Shown: positions 35,703 through 49,219, numbered from the stretch's first letter. The stretch: DNA of 64,000 bases from Cephalopachus bancanus (GCA_027257055.1 JAPVLO010000153.1:1860001-1924000), one strand, 5' to 3'. The notes: generated by a model not told the origin, from the sequence alone. Numbers and translations: made by a program.

Positions 35703-38055
35703 ACAGTCAAAGATAAGAAGGCAGGATGTTTGAGTGATGCTTGTAGGTATAAATAGCAGTCCTGACATTAAGATTTGCTTCACTTACTTGGTTTAAAAAT
35801 ATTTCAAACACACTAAAGAATATTTGTAAAAGCCCTTATCTGTAGACAAGCAGCTATTGTTTGGTCTACTAATAGTTTGCCCCAAAGTGGAAATATTAAG
35901 GGCTATACACTGTATCCGGTTTGAACATATAAAACTGCTGCTATTAAACCATTTTTTATTTAAATAACTGTCAGCCTTATACAGTTCAACCCAACATCAT
36001 GACTACTGTCTTTGATTAGGTCTGCACACAATTAAGCAAATCACCATCTAAATAGAAAATGCTACTGCAGTCTCTCTTAGTCTTCAAGTTGTGAAAATGA
36101 AGTACCACAAACTTGAAAATTAATCCAAGTCCTTCAGTAGAGCATAATACTTTATTTATTTTGCCAGCCACAGATCTGACTAGACATTTGTTAGGCAAAT
36201 AGTTTCACAACAAAATACTAGTTAACTCAATAAAATTCAGTACTTTCCTGATATACTTTACAAAAGTGAAACCGCAAAAGTATGATTAAAATAAAGCACA
36301 ACCACACAAATAGTTGAAATAGATTATTTGTGGTTTAATAACCTACTGAGATATAATTTTTTAGTCTAAAATAGCCAGTTCCAACCATCATGCACTAGCA
36401 AGCAGAGTACCATGAAGGTGTTTGTGCTAAGTTTAGCTACCAAAGTTTAACTTGTATTTTTTATGATTCAGTCTTTAAAGCAACCTAAAATTTTGGAACC
36501 TCCCAGAATGGGCATTTCAGATACTCAGATAGTGAGTGAACTTCTTACTAAAAGCACAGAGGCTCTCCAACTTTTGAAAGCTATGGTTCTATAACTAAAT
36601 TCAAGTATTAAACTTAAAAATAGAATTAATGGGCACTTTACAAATGTAAGCTTTACAAAGGTATGAACTTTGCTCACTCCTGTATCTGCAGTGTCTGAGA
36701 TAGCTGGGCAACACATGCATTGAAGGCAAGAAGACAGGAAGGAAAGAGGGAGGAAGATAGAAGGGAGATGAACGGTGACTCTTTTTAGATTCTTGTGATT
36801 ATCTTTTTCTTTTGTGTTAGCAGTCATTTTGTTCTATAATTATAGCAAATAGGAAGATGGCTGTCAATAATTAAGTTACAACAACGTTATTTTGCTAAAA
36901 TATATCTTCACTCCATTACATTACTCAAGCACCGCAATTTGTTAAAAATTAACAGATCAAATAAAGTATATAATTTTTTTAAAGTATACATGGATACACT
37001 CATAAACCTCAGAGACTATGTAGAAGGACAACCTAAGGGAATGAGATTTTAAGCTTAATACCAACCTAATTCTAAATTAACCTGACCTAACAAGAAATTA
37101 TAAACAAGTTTGCAAACAAACAAAAACTCATGTATTTATGCATATGGGTGGAGGGGAAAGAATATAAATAATTTTTCTTTAATATCACCCCTTGGTAATA
37201 ACCTGACTGTGTTTTTTATGCCTGCTGCATAAAAAAGAACTAATGACTGAGACAGCAGTATTGCAATAGTAGAGAATCACAAAGCAGCTAAGTAAAGAAT
37301 AAAGGAGATACTTCTCAAATCCGCCTCCTCAAGAGTTTTAGGCTAGGATTTCTCAAAGAATAGCTTGGCAAGCAGGTGATATAGAATGGACGCTGTTGAT
37401 TGGTTGGAAGTGAAGTCATAAAAGCTTAGAAACTCTTCTGTGCACAACTTTAACCTTGTGGCCTTTAATTAATATTATAAAGACATTTTTACAATGGCAA
37501 TTTTACCCTAAATAATTTAGAATCATAGCATTTTGGAGTTTAAAGGATGTGTGAAATAAAACTGGGGGCAGGCCTCATCTTATCATTTGACAACAGAAGT
37601 AGAGAAAATTGAAACACTTTTTCCAGCTAGTGACCAAGCTGCAACTTGAATCTCAGTTGCATAACTTCCAGTTGAAAATGTATGCAATATTTTTTCAATT
37701 ATTTACATTAGCAAGCATTCTAAATAAAAACTCAGTAGGGATGCAGCCATGATTGGCAATCAAGAAAAAAGACCGACTCTTCTGGTAAATAACCTCTTCT
37801 TTCCTAGAGAGCATATGCCTCAGTAACACAGTTTACATTATTGAGATAATCTTATCTGTTTAGCACTTTGAACATACATACTGAAAAGTAAACAAAAAAT
37901 TATAATTTTTTATGTGAGAATATTCAATAGAGACTTAAGATTGTTATAATACTATGGTAGAAACAAGGCTAATGATAAATTGATTACATTTAAATGCTTG
38001 ATAACTCCCGCTTTCATTACTTTTAATTATTTTTTTACACCTTTTTTTCATTTAG

Positions 38056-38296
38056 GATTCTAATTTTATTAGGATCCATAAAGTGATAAAAGTCTTAAAC
38101 TTCACAATGAAAGCTAAAGATCTGCATCTTTCTGATGTCTTTTTGAAAGCACTTAACCATCTGCCTCTAGAATACAACTTTGCTTTGTACAGCCGAATAT
38201 TCGATGACTTCGGGACTCATTACTTCACCTCTGGCTCCCTGGGGGGTGTGTATGACCTCCTCTATCAGTTTAGCAAGGAAGAAATAAAGAACTCAG
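38056..38296 (+). CDS. C6: C6 exon 8: MACPF core with signature motif
   Basis: Acceptor ttcatttag at 38055; donor gtaagt after 38296, phase 1. Residues 310-389 plus one base of Gly390. It contains the N-glycosylation sequon Asn324-Phe-Thr and the MACPF signature Tyr354-x6-Phe361-Gly-Thr-His-Tyr365, followed by the conserved Ser-Gly-Ser-Leu-Gly-Gly turn. About six of 80 residues differ from human as I recall it, making it among the best conserved exons. Confidence 0.98.
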
Positions 38297-39837
38297 GTAA
38301 GTTCTCTTCAGCCCTTTCTCTTTTTAACTAGCATGATAGCATGCAATACATTGTTTTTCTCTTACCTTTTCATTTTAATTATTCTTCTTGGGCTTTATTC
38401 AGATTCTGCTTTATTTCCAAAATGACATAAAGAACAATAAAAAACATATTCAAATAAATCAAATAAAAATAGAAAATTAGGACCAAAAAAGAAAGAAAGA
38501 AAAGTATTCACAATCTCTGTGATTTGGGGCATCATATGTGCCTCTAAATTTTCTGACATCTGGGAACATCATAAGCTACATAAGTTACTCAAAAAGGAAG
38601 ATGCATGCCAGTAACTAAAGGGAAACAGAGTGTGTCCTGGAACTAAATTTTAAAGGATAATTTACTTATAGCATTTTTCTAGAAAATAATTTCATGGAAT
38701 AATAATTTATAGCAAATTCAATAATAATCATGTCCTTTTAATAATTTTCACTAAAAGTCAAGAACATATGATCAACAAACAAATTAAGGACTTGACAAGG
38801 GACCAAGTTAATCTGTACCTACTGATGATGGAAACTGAAACCAAATGTGAAGGACTTTTATTGGAGGAAAGGCTACAATTCTGTATCTTGAGATAAAAAG
38901 CAGATATTTTTCTGTTTGCTTACAAAATCACAATATGCACAATATCTTGGTTTCTTAAGTATTACCTCAAATTACTAATATTAGGTTATTATTGCAGCCT
39001 AAGCATCTTTGGATAAATTTGGTTTCAGACTCCAGGGTGAAATTGCATGGGGTTCTTGTGATGGTCTAACACCAATTCCCTGAAAAAAAATACAATTATT
39101 TATTATTAACCTATTGTGCAGAAGAAACCAGGAACTTATTTAAAAATACAACATCAGGGCAGCCCTGGGATCAATAGAGTTTCAGTTTCTCTGTTCTTAA
39201 TACAATTTCCCCAAGTCCTTCAAAATCATAAGGGATCAGATGTCCCTTATGATCTGCTGCCTGAAAGAGGAGATGGGATAAACCTCTTTTAGAAGGATTT
39301 TCAGTAAGAAGAACTTCAACAAATTTTACCTGATATGTTTACTAAATCCAAAAGGTTTGTGCCATTACAGGCTTTCCACACTGCCTGCCCTTTAGGTTTC
39401 CTTTCAGTCATCCTTTCCACTGGAGCAATGGTTGCATGATGAATGTAATGTCTTCTGCCACACGAATAGCATCAATACTAATGCTGAGCAAACGTTTGAC
39501 CCTTAACTTGGCTTCATATCACCCTCAGATAATAGTATTCTGGTCACTTCTGCCATAGCCCAGACGCTAATTTCCCTCTTGATATGTGATGCATCATGCA
39601 TTCAGAGAAAAGACTAAGTGCTTAAAGATGGGTCGGTTAAAGAACTGGGTAAACCTTTAATTAACTATCCAGCGTTTCAATAGTTGAAGCCCTATTTCCA
39701 CAATGAATGGTAATATGCTATACTTTTCTATGAAATATTCTTTCCTTCTATCTCTTTCTCTATAGAGATCTGACAGATACACATAATGAAGGAAAAAGAG
39801 CTTGAACTTGAGACCTGACAGGAAACTCAAAATAAAT

Positions 39838-40010
39838 ACCATGTATATTCATATATACATGTACATATACATACACATACTATATAAAAGTATTTACAGT
39901 GTGTATATACATGCATATATATACATATATTTAATAAGACACATATTCTATATTCTTGTATTCAGAATATATGCATATACTGAATATAAGAATATAGAAA
40001 ATATATGTGG
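39838..40010. repeat. AT-rich low-complexity tract with a near-palindrome
   Basis: Tandem 'atatacat'-type units are followed by an inverted repeat. The arm 39948-39965 pairs with 39980-39997 (17 of 18 positions), and the 14-base centre contains the self-complementary tatatgcatata. Confidence 0.85.
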
Positions 40011-40275
40011 ATATATTTCTCCAAGTCACAATAATAATATTGCTGTAACATTTTCATTGTGGTTAAAATGAAGCAATCAATAAAATAGAATTCTCTAGTG
40101 AGTGTCTGGCTAGTTTTGCTCACTCTCTAGATGCATATATATCCTGACCTCTTCTCTTTTCTTTCTTTCCATTCCTTCTTTACTACACCATAACATGAAA
40201 CTAGAGTATAGATTTAATTTTGCTATCCTATATTCAATAAGGATGCTATCCTTCATCATTAATTTTTGGAAAATG

Positions 40276-40569
40276 GATCGGGTTTGGTGGCTCAGCCTGT
40301 AATTCCAGCACTTTGGGAGGCCGAGGTGAGTGGATTTCCTGAGCCCACGGGTTCGAGACCCGCCTGGGCAACTTGATGAGACCTCATTTCTACAATAAAT
40401 CAAAAAATTAGCTGGGCATGGTAGCGCACGCCTGTAGTTCCAGTTACTTGGAAGGCTGAGGCGGAAGGATTGCCGGAGCCCAGCAGGTCGAGCCTGCGGT
40501 GGCCAGAAGCGGCCACTGCACTCCAGTCTGGGCAACACAGTGAGACTCCAACTCAAAAAAAAAAAAAAA
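40276..40569 (+). repeat. Alu, young lineage-type, sense
   Basis: Full length, with a perfect 15-nt duplication (aatttttggaaaatg) at 40261-40275 and 40570-40584. The minus-strand frame of 148 codons starting inside it is an Alu artefact. Confidence 0.97.
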
Positions 40570-41227
40570 AATTTTTGGAAAATGACTTGAATATTGCATA
40601 GTACTTTCTTTCCCTCAAAAGGAATAAAACAAAATTACATTGCTTTTTATTTGCATCCCTTGATTTATTCCTCTATTGTTCAGTGTTCCATAGTCAAGTT
40701 AAAACCTTGTATAAAAGTTGACATTGCTTCAGTGTGCAAGGTGAAAAAAATTTCATGAATATAGCGAAAACATTAAATAATAAAAATATCATAACATGCA
40801 AGATGGTAATTTTGAAGTATTTTTGTCTTGAAGTCATTCTCTGCTCTGAACCAGAGGTAAAAAATTATTCATCCCACTATTTATCAGTTTGACTTTTTTT
40901 ACTCTTGCCTCTTGCTCAGTGAGAATAGCTGAGGATATTACTGAAAACTCATCCTTATGCCACACATCAGAGGGACATTCAGGTTTCAGAGGCCAGATGC
41001 TTCAGTAGAATACATTCACGACCAGCAAATTTTTCACTTTCCCATACTGAGAGCAGGTGAAAATTTTTTTTAAAAAATCTGAAGCTGGTTGCCACAGACT
41101 TCTGTCGTTAAGCACAAGGGACATAGTCTTTTCTAAATTGTCACCTTTTTCACCATATAGCTGAAAGCTGCAGACGTATCCAGTATTTGCCTCAGACACC
41201 ACTCTGTCTAGCATTCTGTACTTTGTA

Positions 41228-41870
41228 TTTTTTTTAACTTTTAATTTTCTTATTTTAAATGCGTGGCATACAATTCAGGTTAGGTGTACAAATGTTCATT
41301 ATGCAGGTACCCTTGTTGATGAGGTGTGTCCCACCTCCCCTGGCAGTTTCTCACTACTGCCAATCCCTTTCTTATAGTATCATGATAATTGTTCAAGGTC
41401 CACTTATGAGTGAGAACTTATGACACTCAGTTCTTTGTTTCTGTTTTAGATCACTGAGTATGACAGACTCTAAATCCATCCAAGTAGCTGCAAAGTCCGC
41501 ATGTTTGTCCTTCCATTGTGTATATGTACCATTGTGTATATGTACTACTTTTCTTATTCAGTTCAGCTTCAATGGGCAGCATGGTTGGTTCCATGTTTTT
41601 GCTATTGTGAACAGAGCTGCAACAAACACGCATGTGCAAATATCTTTTTTATAGAATGATTTGAGTTCCTTCAGGTTTATTCCCAATAGGAGGATTGCTG
41701 GGTCATATGGAAGGTCAATTTCTAGTTCTTTCAGAAATCACCACACTGTCTTCCAAAGAGGTTGCACTAGTTTGCATTCCCACCAGCAATGTAGAAGCAT
41801 TCCTTTTTCTCTGCATTCACGCCAGCATCTGTTGTTGTTTGTTTTATTAATGAAAAGCCTGGTATTTTAA
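41228..41870 (-). repeat. L1 3' end, antisense
   Basis: Third copy of the 6243/29905 family, extending farther into ORF2: 'ggcagcatggttggttcca', 'ggattgctgggtcatatgga', 'gtttgcattcccaccagc'. Confidence 0.9.
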
Positions 41871-43623
41871 TTACTATATGTCCAATACCATAAAAAAATT
41901 CATCATTGTATCTTCAAGAATTCACCCATAGCCTTCTGAAAATGAAATTAATTTTATAGTTAATGCATATGTTAGAGTTAATTAATTCAAACATGCAACT
42001 TAATTTTCACTAGTGAATAATAAAAACTAAATGAAAGAGTAATTGCAATTGTGAATGACCCACTTAATAAAAACAATGCTACCAGAAGAAAAATGAATCC
42101 AATTTATTCAACCAGACTGAAACAGCCATCTTTTCTGTTAGAGTTGAGGATGCAAAGGAAACATGAGAGCTTCAAATCAAGAATCTTTTACTCCCAACTA
42201 ATAATGCATCTCTTCAAATGTACAAACTATTACAAAAAAAGTGAGGTAGGTAGACCAGTTTGCATCTACCAAGCCTCATTTCTCATTTCTGTGTCATATC
42301 CTATCAGGGCCTCAAGTTCTGAAAACATTTGCCCCTGCTTAATGTAATCTGTAGTTCTAATTATCAGTAGTTGACATTTACAGCTCTATCTCCACCAGGA
42401 CACAATATGTTCATGTAACAAACATGCATTTGCATTCCCTTGATTTAAAATTTAATAAATAAATAAAGGAAATACTGATTTTCCTTAAAATACTCCAGGT
42501 AGGTAGTACCAGCTCAGCCAACAAAGTTGCTAGCTCTATTTCCCTGCGCTGTTCCATTCACACACAGATTTTTACATCATTGAGAATGATCACAAACATT
42601 TTGGTGGCAATGATTCAGATGCCAAAATCTTCCACAAATGATGCTTTGGAGTTTGGTAAAGGGAAAGAACAATGAAGACTTAAAGAACGGCCTGAGCCTC
42701 AGGATTTTTGTAAGACTTAAAAACTATGGATTCCAAGTTATTAAGAATTAAAATTAAAGAAAACAAATAATAATACTAACTTTAAAAGACTATGGAAATA
42801 ATCCAATGAATGCAACACCAGGAAACTAGGAAGATATTGATCTCAACTTCCACACCTGAATAGGTTGGGAATAAAGCAGTATCAACTTCCCATGAAGACA
42901 AGTGGAAAGACAGTATCAAGTTCAGTCTTGAATCAAAATAAGGAAATGGAGAGAAAAGCTAGGGAAGAAGGCAAAAAGAGTTCATAGGTCAGAAATTCAG
43001 AATTTATGACATCAAAATAAAAAGCCTTTAGAAGTAAGAGCAGAGTGAACAGCTTAGTGCACTAAGAGGAAAGAGAAAGCACAGAGAAGTATGAGAATGA
43101 GATCAGGGAAGAAGAAATGGCCAATAAGATTTGCGTTTTAGGTGATGAACAGGGAAGCATGTGAAATGGACTCAGATCTCACAGAATCAGTGATGGCTCA
43201 GAAAGTAGACCTTACAGTAGAAAACAGACCAGAGCATGTCATAATCTGTTGATTTGTAGGGCTACACAGTGGTGGTGACCAGTAGAAAGAACAAGCTTAG
43301 AGCTCTAATGTGTTGAGTGGCAAAATGGAGCAGGCAACCCAAGAGAGGCCAACAGGGGCCCATGAATAAGTTGCAGTTAGTCATATGTGTTTCTGAGGGT
43401 CAGTGTTAAAGGGAGAGATGATAAGAACTTGCAGATACTCTTCTCTTCAGGACTATCTCAAGACCTGCACAGATTAAATCTGTAGGTAAAGCTGTTAATA
43501 ACTCAAGTTTATAGGGTTGGAGAAGAGGAAGCTGACATTGAGTATCTGTAGCTCCAAAAGTGACCACAGCCTCATGTTCCTCTTTGAATTCTGAGTGGAT
43601 TTGGTTTGTACTCCACTCCCTAG

Positions 43624-43746
43624 GTTTAACAGAGGAAGAATCCCGAAACTGTGTCCGGATTGAGACAAGGAAACGTATTCTAGGATTTAAGAAAAAAAAA
43701 GTGGAACATCGGTGCACCACTAACAAGTTGTCAGAGAAATATGAAG
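43624..43746 (+). CDS. C6: C6 exon 9: MACPF, linker to second hairpin
   Basis: Acceptor cactccctag at 43623; donor gtaaca after 43746. Phase 1 at both ends (123 bases), so skipping it would keep the frame. Residues 390-430 plus one base of Gly431. It includes a strongly basic run around residues 404-416, Cys399 and Cys420, and the conserved Thr-Thr-Asn-Lys-Leu-Ser-Glu-Lys segment. The donor gtaaca is weaker than its neighbours. Confidence 0.97.
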
Positions 43747-44619
43747 GTAACAGTATTCTCTCTTATCCAGTTTCCTGATGCTGGCTGTCATTTACCAACA
43801 ATATTGGACTTGACTGTGCTATTTTTAACTTTTCATTTATTTCATTTATTTGCCTCAGAGCCCTCTTTGGGTGTTGGAAGATGGGGGCTGGTACAAATAA
43901 AATATCATGAGCACTACATAAAAGGGAAAATGGTTAATATTTTCTTTATCTTATACTTAGATTGCTTAATTTAGTGAATAATTTGTTGGTTTTTCCCATG
44001 GGTAGAACTCAATATTAGGCACTGTGAAGTAAATATGGGTGCGAACCAGCACCTTACAAAGTTAGGATGCATATAAATATCCATTAAAAATACTGACTGA
44101 TAAGGATCTAAGAGGGGTTATTTTAAAGCTATAAAAATACTATGGGCAGGAGAAAATAGGTAGAAGGAAATCCTGAGATCAAAATACATCAGATTTTGTG
44201 TAGCAAATTATTTGGTGGCTATGCATTGAAGACGGCAGAAGACTTTGGCAAATGGAGAAAGTAAATCCAGGCAAACCTGCTGAAAAAAGAAGTCAGATTT
44301 TGCAGAATATCTTGCTCTTTCCCAGAGTTTCAACCACTGCTTTTGGGCTTTCACTCCTAAGCCCAACCCAGACATACCTTCTTGGATATCCTGATCCCCA
44401 GCTTAAGACACATACTATCCATTAAACATGTCTGCTGGAATATCTCTAAATTCCATACTTCATATTCTCTCCCTGCTGTCTATGGTTCAGATCATTATCT
44501 AGCAGCACAGCCTTCACTTTATAGCCTAATAGGACTGTTGTGAAGAATAAATGACATGTTTATAAGGACTCTCTTGTAGTGACCAGCAACGGGTTGGCTC
44601 CTTTCACCTTCTCTCTCCT

Positions 44620-45130
44620 TTAGCAGTCTCAGACTTGATGAATGGCATTTTCATCAACCAAGTCAGCCAAGCCAGAAATCTGGCTGTTGTCTTTGATTAT
44701 AGCCTCTTTCTAGCCTCCGTGTCCAATAAGTGCCCATGTGTACAATTCATGCTACCTCCTAATTACCTGTCCAACTTATCTCAATCTCTTGTTTCCATGG
44801 GCACACCTAGATTATTTCCAACCAAGATTATCACAAAAGTCTCCTAACTGGTCTCCTTGCTGCTATTCTTGCCTTCTTCCAGTCTATTCTAGCATTTCAG
44901 TGAGAGAAATCTTCTCCATGGAAGTCTTACTCATGAAATTTTCACACTTTGACCATGTCGTCGTTCCACATGGTCTTAAGGATAAGTTCCTGCCTCTCTT
45001 TGCATAGTTAAGCTTTATGCAGGCTCCTAAACAAGCCATGCTCTTTCTTATGCTTTGCCATTATAAATAAGTCCTTCCTCTCTGCAAAATTCTCTTATTC
45101 CCTTATTTTGCCTGACTGATTGCTATTGAT
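44620..45130 (+). repeat. L2/CR1-type LINE ORF2 relic
   Basis: The decayed frame 'LMNGIFINQVSQARNLAVVFDYSL' region (44635-44710), with 'tcctaactggtctccttgctgc' at about 44840, corresponds to the C-terminal part of an L2/CR1-class reverse transcriptase ('LGVILDSSL', 'LLTGLP'). Broken by several frameshifts. Confidence 0.65.
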
Positions 45131-45823
45131 GCTGCTCAGAACAAAGAGAAGAAAAATCACAGATACTCTCAGATTTGAAGCTTACATTTTCATGGTGAAG
45201 ATAGAAAAGAAACAAAGGCATATAATATTTACTATACTAATAAATAGATAATTTTAAATATAATATCAGCATATAGATGTCTACATATAGATGCTTTTGT
45301 TAAGCATAAACAAAATGAGAACTAATTTGATGACTGCACATTCCTATTCCAGCAAAAAAAGAGGGTAAAAAAGCATATAGCATGCAAAACAAATAATCTA
45401 GTAATAGTAATTTTAAAAAGATACAGATTCCATATCAGTTTATCATCCAATGAAGCAATTTAATAAGAATATGACTTCAATAAATCAAGAGCTGAGAGAT
45501 AAAAATATTAAATACAATAGTTAATTTAAAAGAGATATTTCAAAGCTAAGGTACAAATACAAACTTTAATAAATATCATCATTATAATTATAAATAAAGT
45601 AGATACTGCAAGGACAAAACATAATTGTCTAAAAATAAAATTAATAAATTAATCACATATAAGAAATATCTAAAGTAATCACAATAAATACACATAATTC
45701 AGATATTATAAAGAAAATCTAATGGAAAAAGATGGCAAATATAATTTAATACAAAAAAATTAGTGTCCCTGAAACAGATATTCCAATAAATTTAACATAA
45801 AAAATGTATTTTAAAAAACTATC

Positions 45824-46111
45824 AGCCGGGCTCAGTGGCTCAGCCTGTAATCCCGCGCCTTTGGGAGGCTGAGGTGAGTGGATTGCCTGAGCCCGTGGGT
45901 TCGAGACCCGCCTGGGCAGCGAGACCTCATCTCTACAATAAAGCAAAAAAAAAAAAAAAAATCAGTCGGGCGTGGTAGTGCATGTCTGTAATTCCGGCTA
46001 CTCGGAAGGCTGAGGCGGAAGGATCGCCGGAGCCCAGCAGGTCGAGGCTGCGGTGGCCGGGAGCAGCCACTGCACTCCAGTCTGGGCGACAGAGTGAGAC
46101 TCCAACTCAAA
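45824..46111 (+). repeat. Alu, youngest lineage subfamily, sense
   Basis: Full-length dimer with a perfect 11-nt duplication (aaaaaactatc) at 45813-45823 and 46112-46122. It shares with the copy at 50004 the start gccgggctcagtggctc, a short 'gggcagNgaNacctc' in the left arm, and 'cccgtgggttcgag'. Confidence 0.97.
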
Positions 46112-46744
46112 AAAAAACTATCTGTGAGTATGTCTCTGAAATAAAGGAAAAAATTTTTTCTTTATTATATACAGAAAATATCATTCAAATATGCAATTTC
46201 AAGACAAATTCTCATTAATTTATTAAAATCAAAGATTTTTCAATGACTTCTATAAGTATCTTAGCTGAAAAAAACAGCTTTACTACCAAACAGCTACAAC
46301 AACAAAAATCAAACTGGTCTCAGATTACTCTATGACAAAATTCAGTGTAACAAGACATTAGAGTAATGTCTGAAAATTCCTGAAAGAAAGAAGAACATGT
46401 TCATATGTAAAGGTAATAGGAAGACATCTCAAAGCATTACAGAATTCTGGGAATATACATTTTTGAGTACTTACTAAAAAATACTCTTCTGTAAAATCCA
46501 TGCAACAAAAAAATGAGTTAAAAAAAAGTTGGAATAATGCAGATGTTCAAAGTTAGTATATCTTTTATTTCTCTAAAATGGAACCTAACCTATCTTTCAG
46601 ATTCCCATTTCTTCAAAGTAGTAAAAAAATATGAAGTTGCCAGTGTAATGTAACACAGTCATTCTCAGTGTCAATTATCAAATTGTAGTCAAGCTCAAAA
46701 TTCCCTTACCCTTTTCCTTTGCTGCTTCCCAGGAATAATCTAAG

Positions 46745-46757
46745 AGTGTGTGTGTGT

Positions 46758-46802
<45 letters not shown>

Positions 46803-46804
46803 AC
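46745..46804 (+). repeat. (TG)n-(CG)n alternating purine-pyrimidine tract
   Basis: About 23 TG units with one slip (gtggtg), then five GC units, then acac. This uninterrupted alternation is the classic potential Z-DNA composition. Confidence 0.97.
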
Positions 46805-47269
46805 CTCGTGCATGCACATGCATATGAACACACGTTGAATGAGGATAGTCAGGTAGTATCCTAGCATCAGAACAAAAATGAGACCTTTGCTAACATGTTG
46901 CCCTTTGCCTTTGCTGGCTTCAGTTAATAGGCCATTTGACTCCTCTGGTTCTCACTGTTATGCACTAGCCCTTACTGCCAATGTCAATGGTCCTGCCATG
47001 GTCTTTGGTTACGAGGTTCACACCCTTTGAATCTTTCTCATACCAGCTAATTCCAGGCTCCTTTGAGACTGCATGTTCTCTCAAGATTTCCTCACCTTCT
47101 TTAGAATTTAGAAAACCCCTGCCTGTTTTCTTTACACCACAGTGAAGTATGAGGACTTTTAAGGTTACCCAAGGGACTACTTGCTTGGGTGCCATGTTAG
47201 ATATAAAAAATTCTTTGCAGGGCTCACCATTCCCATCCTTCTACTAGAGAAGATTAGATAAAATGTATA

Positions 47270-48525
47270 TGAGAGGGCTTCAAAAATTTATAGAAAAAAA
47301 AGAATTAAAAATACAAACTTTATTTCTCAACATAATCTCCATCAGGTTTAAGCTATTTTTGTAAATGATGATACCAGCCATTTTGCCCTAAAGAACTTAC
47401 GGTCCTGGGTATTAATGATGTAAATGCAGTCTTCTTTACATTGAAAACCAAAAAAAAAGTGTCTTTTAAATATTTTTTCAATTAGCAAACAAAAAGAAAT
47501 CAGAAGAGCCAAATCAAGACTATAAGATAGATGCTTAATGATTTCCAATTGAATCTTTTGCAGAATTGCCCTTGTTTTATAACAGGAATGAGCAGGAGTA
47601 TTGTCGTGATACAGAAGGACTTTCTGGTGAGGATTTCCCAGGCATTTTTATGCTAAAGTCTTGACTAGTTTTATCAAAATACTCTCATAATAAGCAGATA
47701 TTATTGTTCTTTGGCTCTTCAGAAAGTCAACAAAATGCCTTGAGCTTGAGTGTCCCAAAAATTTTTTTCCATGACCTTTGCTCTTGACTTGTTTGCTTTT
47801 GCTTTGCCTGGACCACTGCTACCTTTTCTTGGTAGCCATTACTTTGTCTTCAGGACCTTACTGGTAAAGCCATGTTTCATTCCCTGTTACTATACTTCAA
47901 AAAAAAAAAAAGTTTTAGGATCTTAATCCCATTTGTTTAAAGTTTTCTTTGAAAACTCTGCTTTTGTCTGCAGTTGATCTATGTGCAACAGCTTCGGCAC
48001 CCATTGAGTAGAAAGTTTGCTTAACTTTAATTTTTTAGTTGGAATTCTGTAAGCTGAACCAACTGAGATTTCTATGGTGTTGGCTGTTTTTCCTGCTGTT
48101 AATCATTGGTGACTTTCAATTAAGGTACAAACAAAATACACTATTTTTCTCGCAAATTGATGCGGGCAGTATGCTGCTGAGAGCTTCCACTTCAACATCA
48201 TCTCTTCCCTTTTAAAATGAGTTTTGTGTTTGTAAATGGCTGATTTCTTATTTCTTAGAGGGCATTGTCCCCATAAACTTTTCTAATTATTTCACCATTT
48301 TTCCGTTCAAGACTTACCATAAATTTGATGTTTGTTCTTGCTTCAATTTTAGTAGAATTCAAGTTGCTCTAATGGGGCCCTTTTCAAACTGATGTGTTAT
48401 TCTTCTCTGTGCTTTCAGACATATTACAACAAGTTAGTATGGGTTTATTTTGGTGCAAAAATTTTTGAAATCCATGCATTTTTTTCATAATATACATTTT
48501 CCATGCACTTTTTGAACACCCATTG
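47270..48525 (-). pseudogene. Near-complete mariner element with dead transposase
   Basis: The ends are inverted copies: 'gggcttcaaaaatttatag' at about 47277 and 'ccatgcactttttgaacaccc' near 48520, both next to TA. On the minus strand the transposase is recognisable: 'VTGNETWLY' (first catalytic Asp region, here Asn), 'RTIISAYYES', 'YHDNTPAHS' (second catalytic Asp present), and 'LSYSLDLAL' in place of PPYSPDLAP. In-frame stops occur, and the conserved first Asp of the VTGDE motif reads Asn. It is a mutated fossil. Confidence 0.8.
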
Positions 48526-49219
48526 TATGAGTTTCTAGCAAATATTTTTTTACCATCATCCTTCTTAAGACTCTGCTCCAAGTGGTAGAAATACTAAGTC
48601 TGCATTGAGGAATCCACGAAGTCTAAACTTTAGTTACCACATTTGCAATATCCACCATTCTTCCAACTGTTCAAAATCTTTTCTGTTTTCGGGAAGTGAA
48701 GTGGTTTATGTTATTATACTTTGTTTTTATTTTATGTTTGGTATTATAAATTCTATGATCTGAATCCTAAAATGTTTAGTTCTCAGAATTTAAATTTAAA
48801 AATTAAGAGTTCATTAATTCTTTTTCTCTCTAAAGAGGCTGACTTCAAATCTATGATTTCTGCTAGATTTATAAAAGTATACTTGAGAGCTCAAAAGACA
48901 AAGGTTGAGTCTTTTTCTCTTTGAGTCCCCTCAAGCATAAGGCTGGACATATAGAAATCCCATTATGCAGTTTCAGTTATGAGAGGAATGATAGAGATAA
49001 AGGGAGTTTAAAAACATATACAAAAATTACTATCAAGATATTTACTTCAGTAGATGACTACAGAGCACAAGAATAAAGAAGTAATGGGCAAAGATGAGGC
49101 AATGAGAACGGAATTCATTTAATATATAAAACTAAGATCAAACAAGGGGAATAATATTGCTTCGGTGTTTAATGTGCTAAAGATATAATCATTATTTTAA
49201 AGCAACAAAATCTTAAATT

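Larger units (their letters stand above)
33281..38055 (+). other. C6: C6 intron 7
   Basis: A phase 0 intron of 4775 bases. It holds a decayed antisense L1-like tract (33500-34740), a CA microsatellite, a MIR-like relic near 35080-35210 and a MER5-like MITE (35580-35700). From 35720 to 38050 I recognise nothing with confidence. Confidence 0.9.
38297..43623 (+). other. C6: C6 intron 8
   Basis: A phase 1 intron of 5327 bases with an AT-rich palindromic tract (39838-40010), a young sense Alu (40276-40569) and an antisense L1 end (41228-41870). 38400-39800 and 41900-43600 show no recognisable elements beyond weak repeat-like traces. Confidence 0.9.

Noticed and set aside
40110..40556. 148-codon minus-strand open frame
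   Set aside because: Most of it is the antisense of the Alu at 40276-40569; 'MSWSLTVLPRLECSG' is a standard Alu-derived translation.
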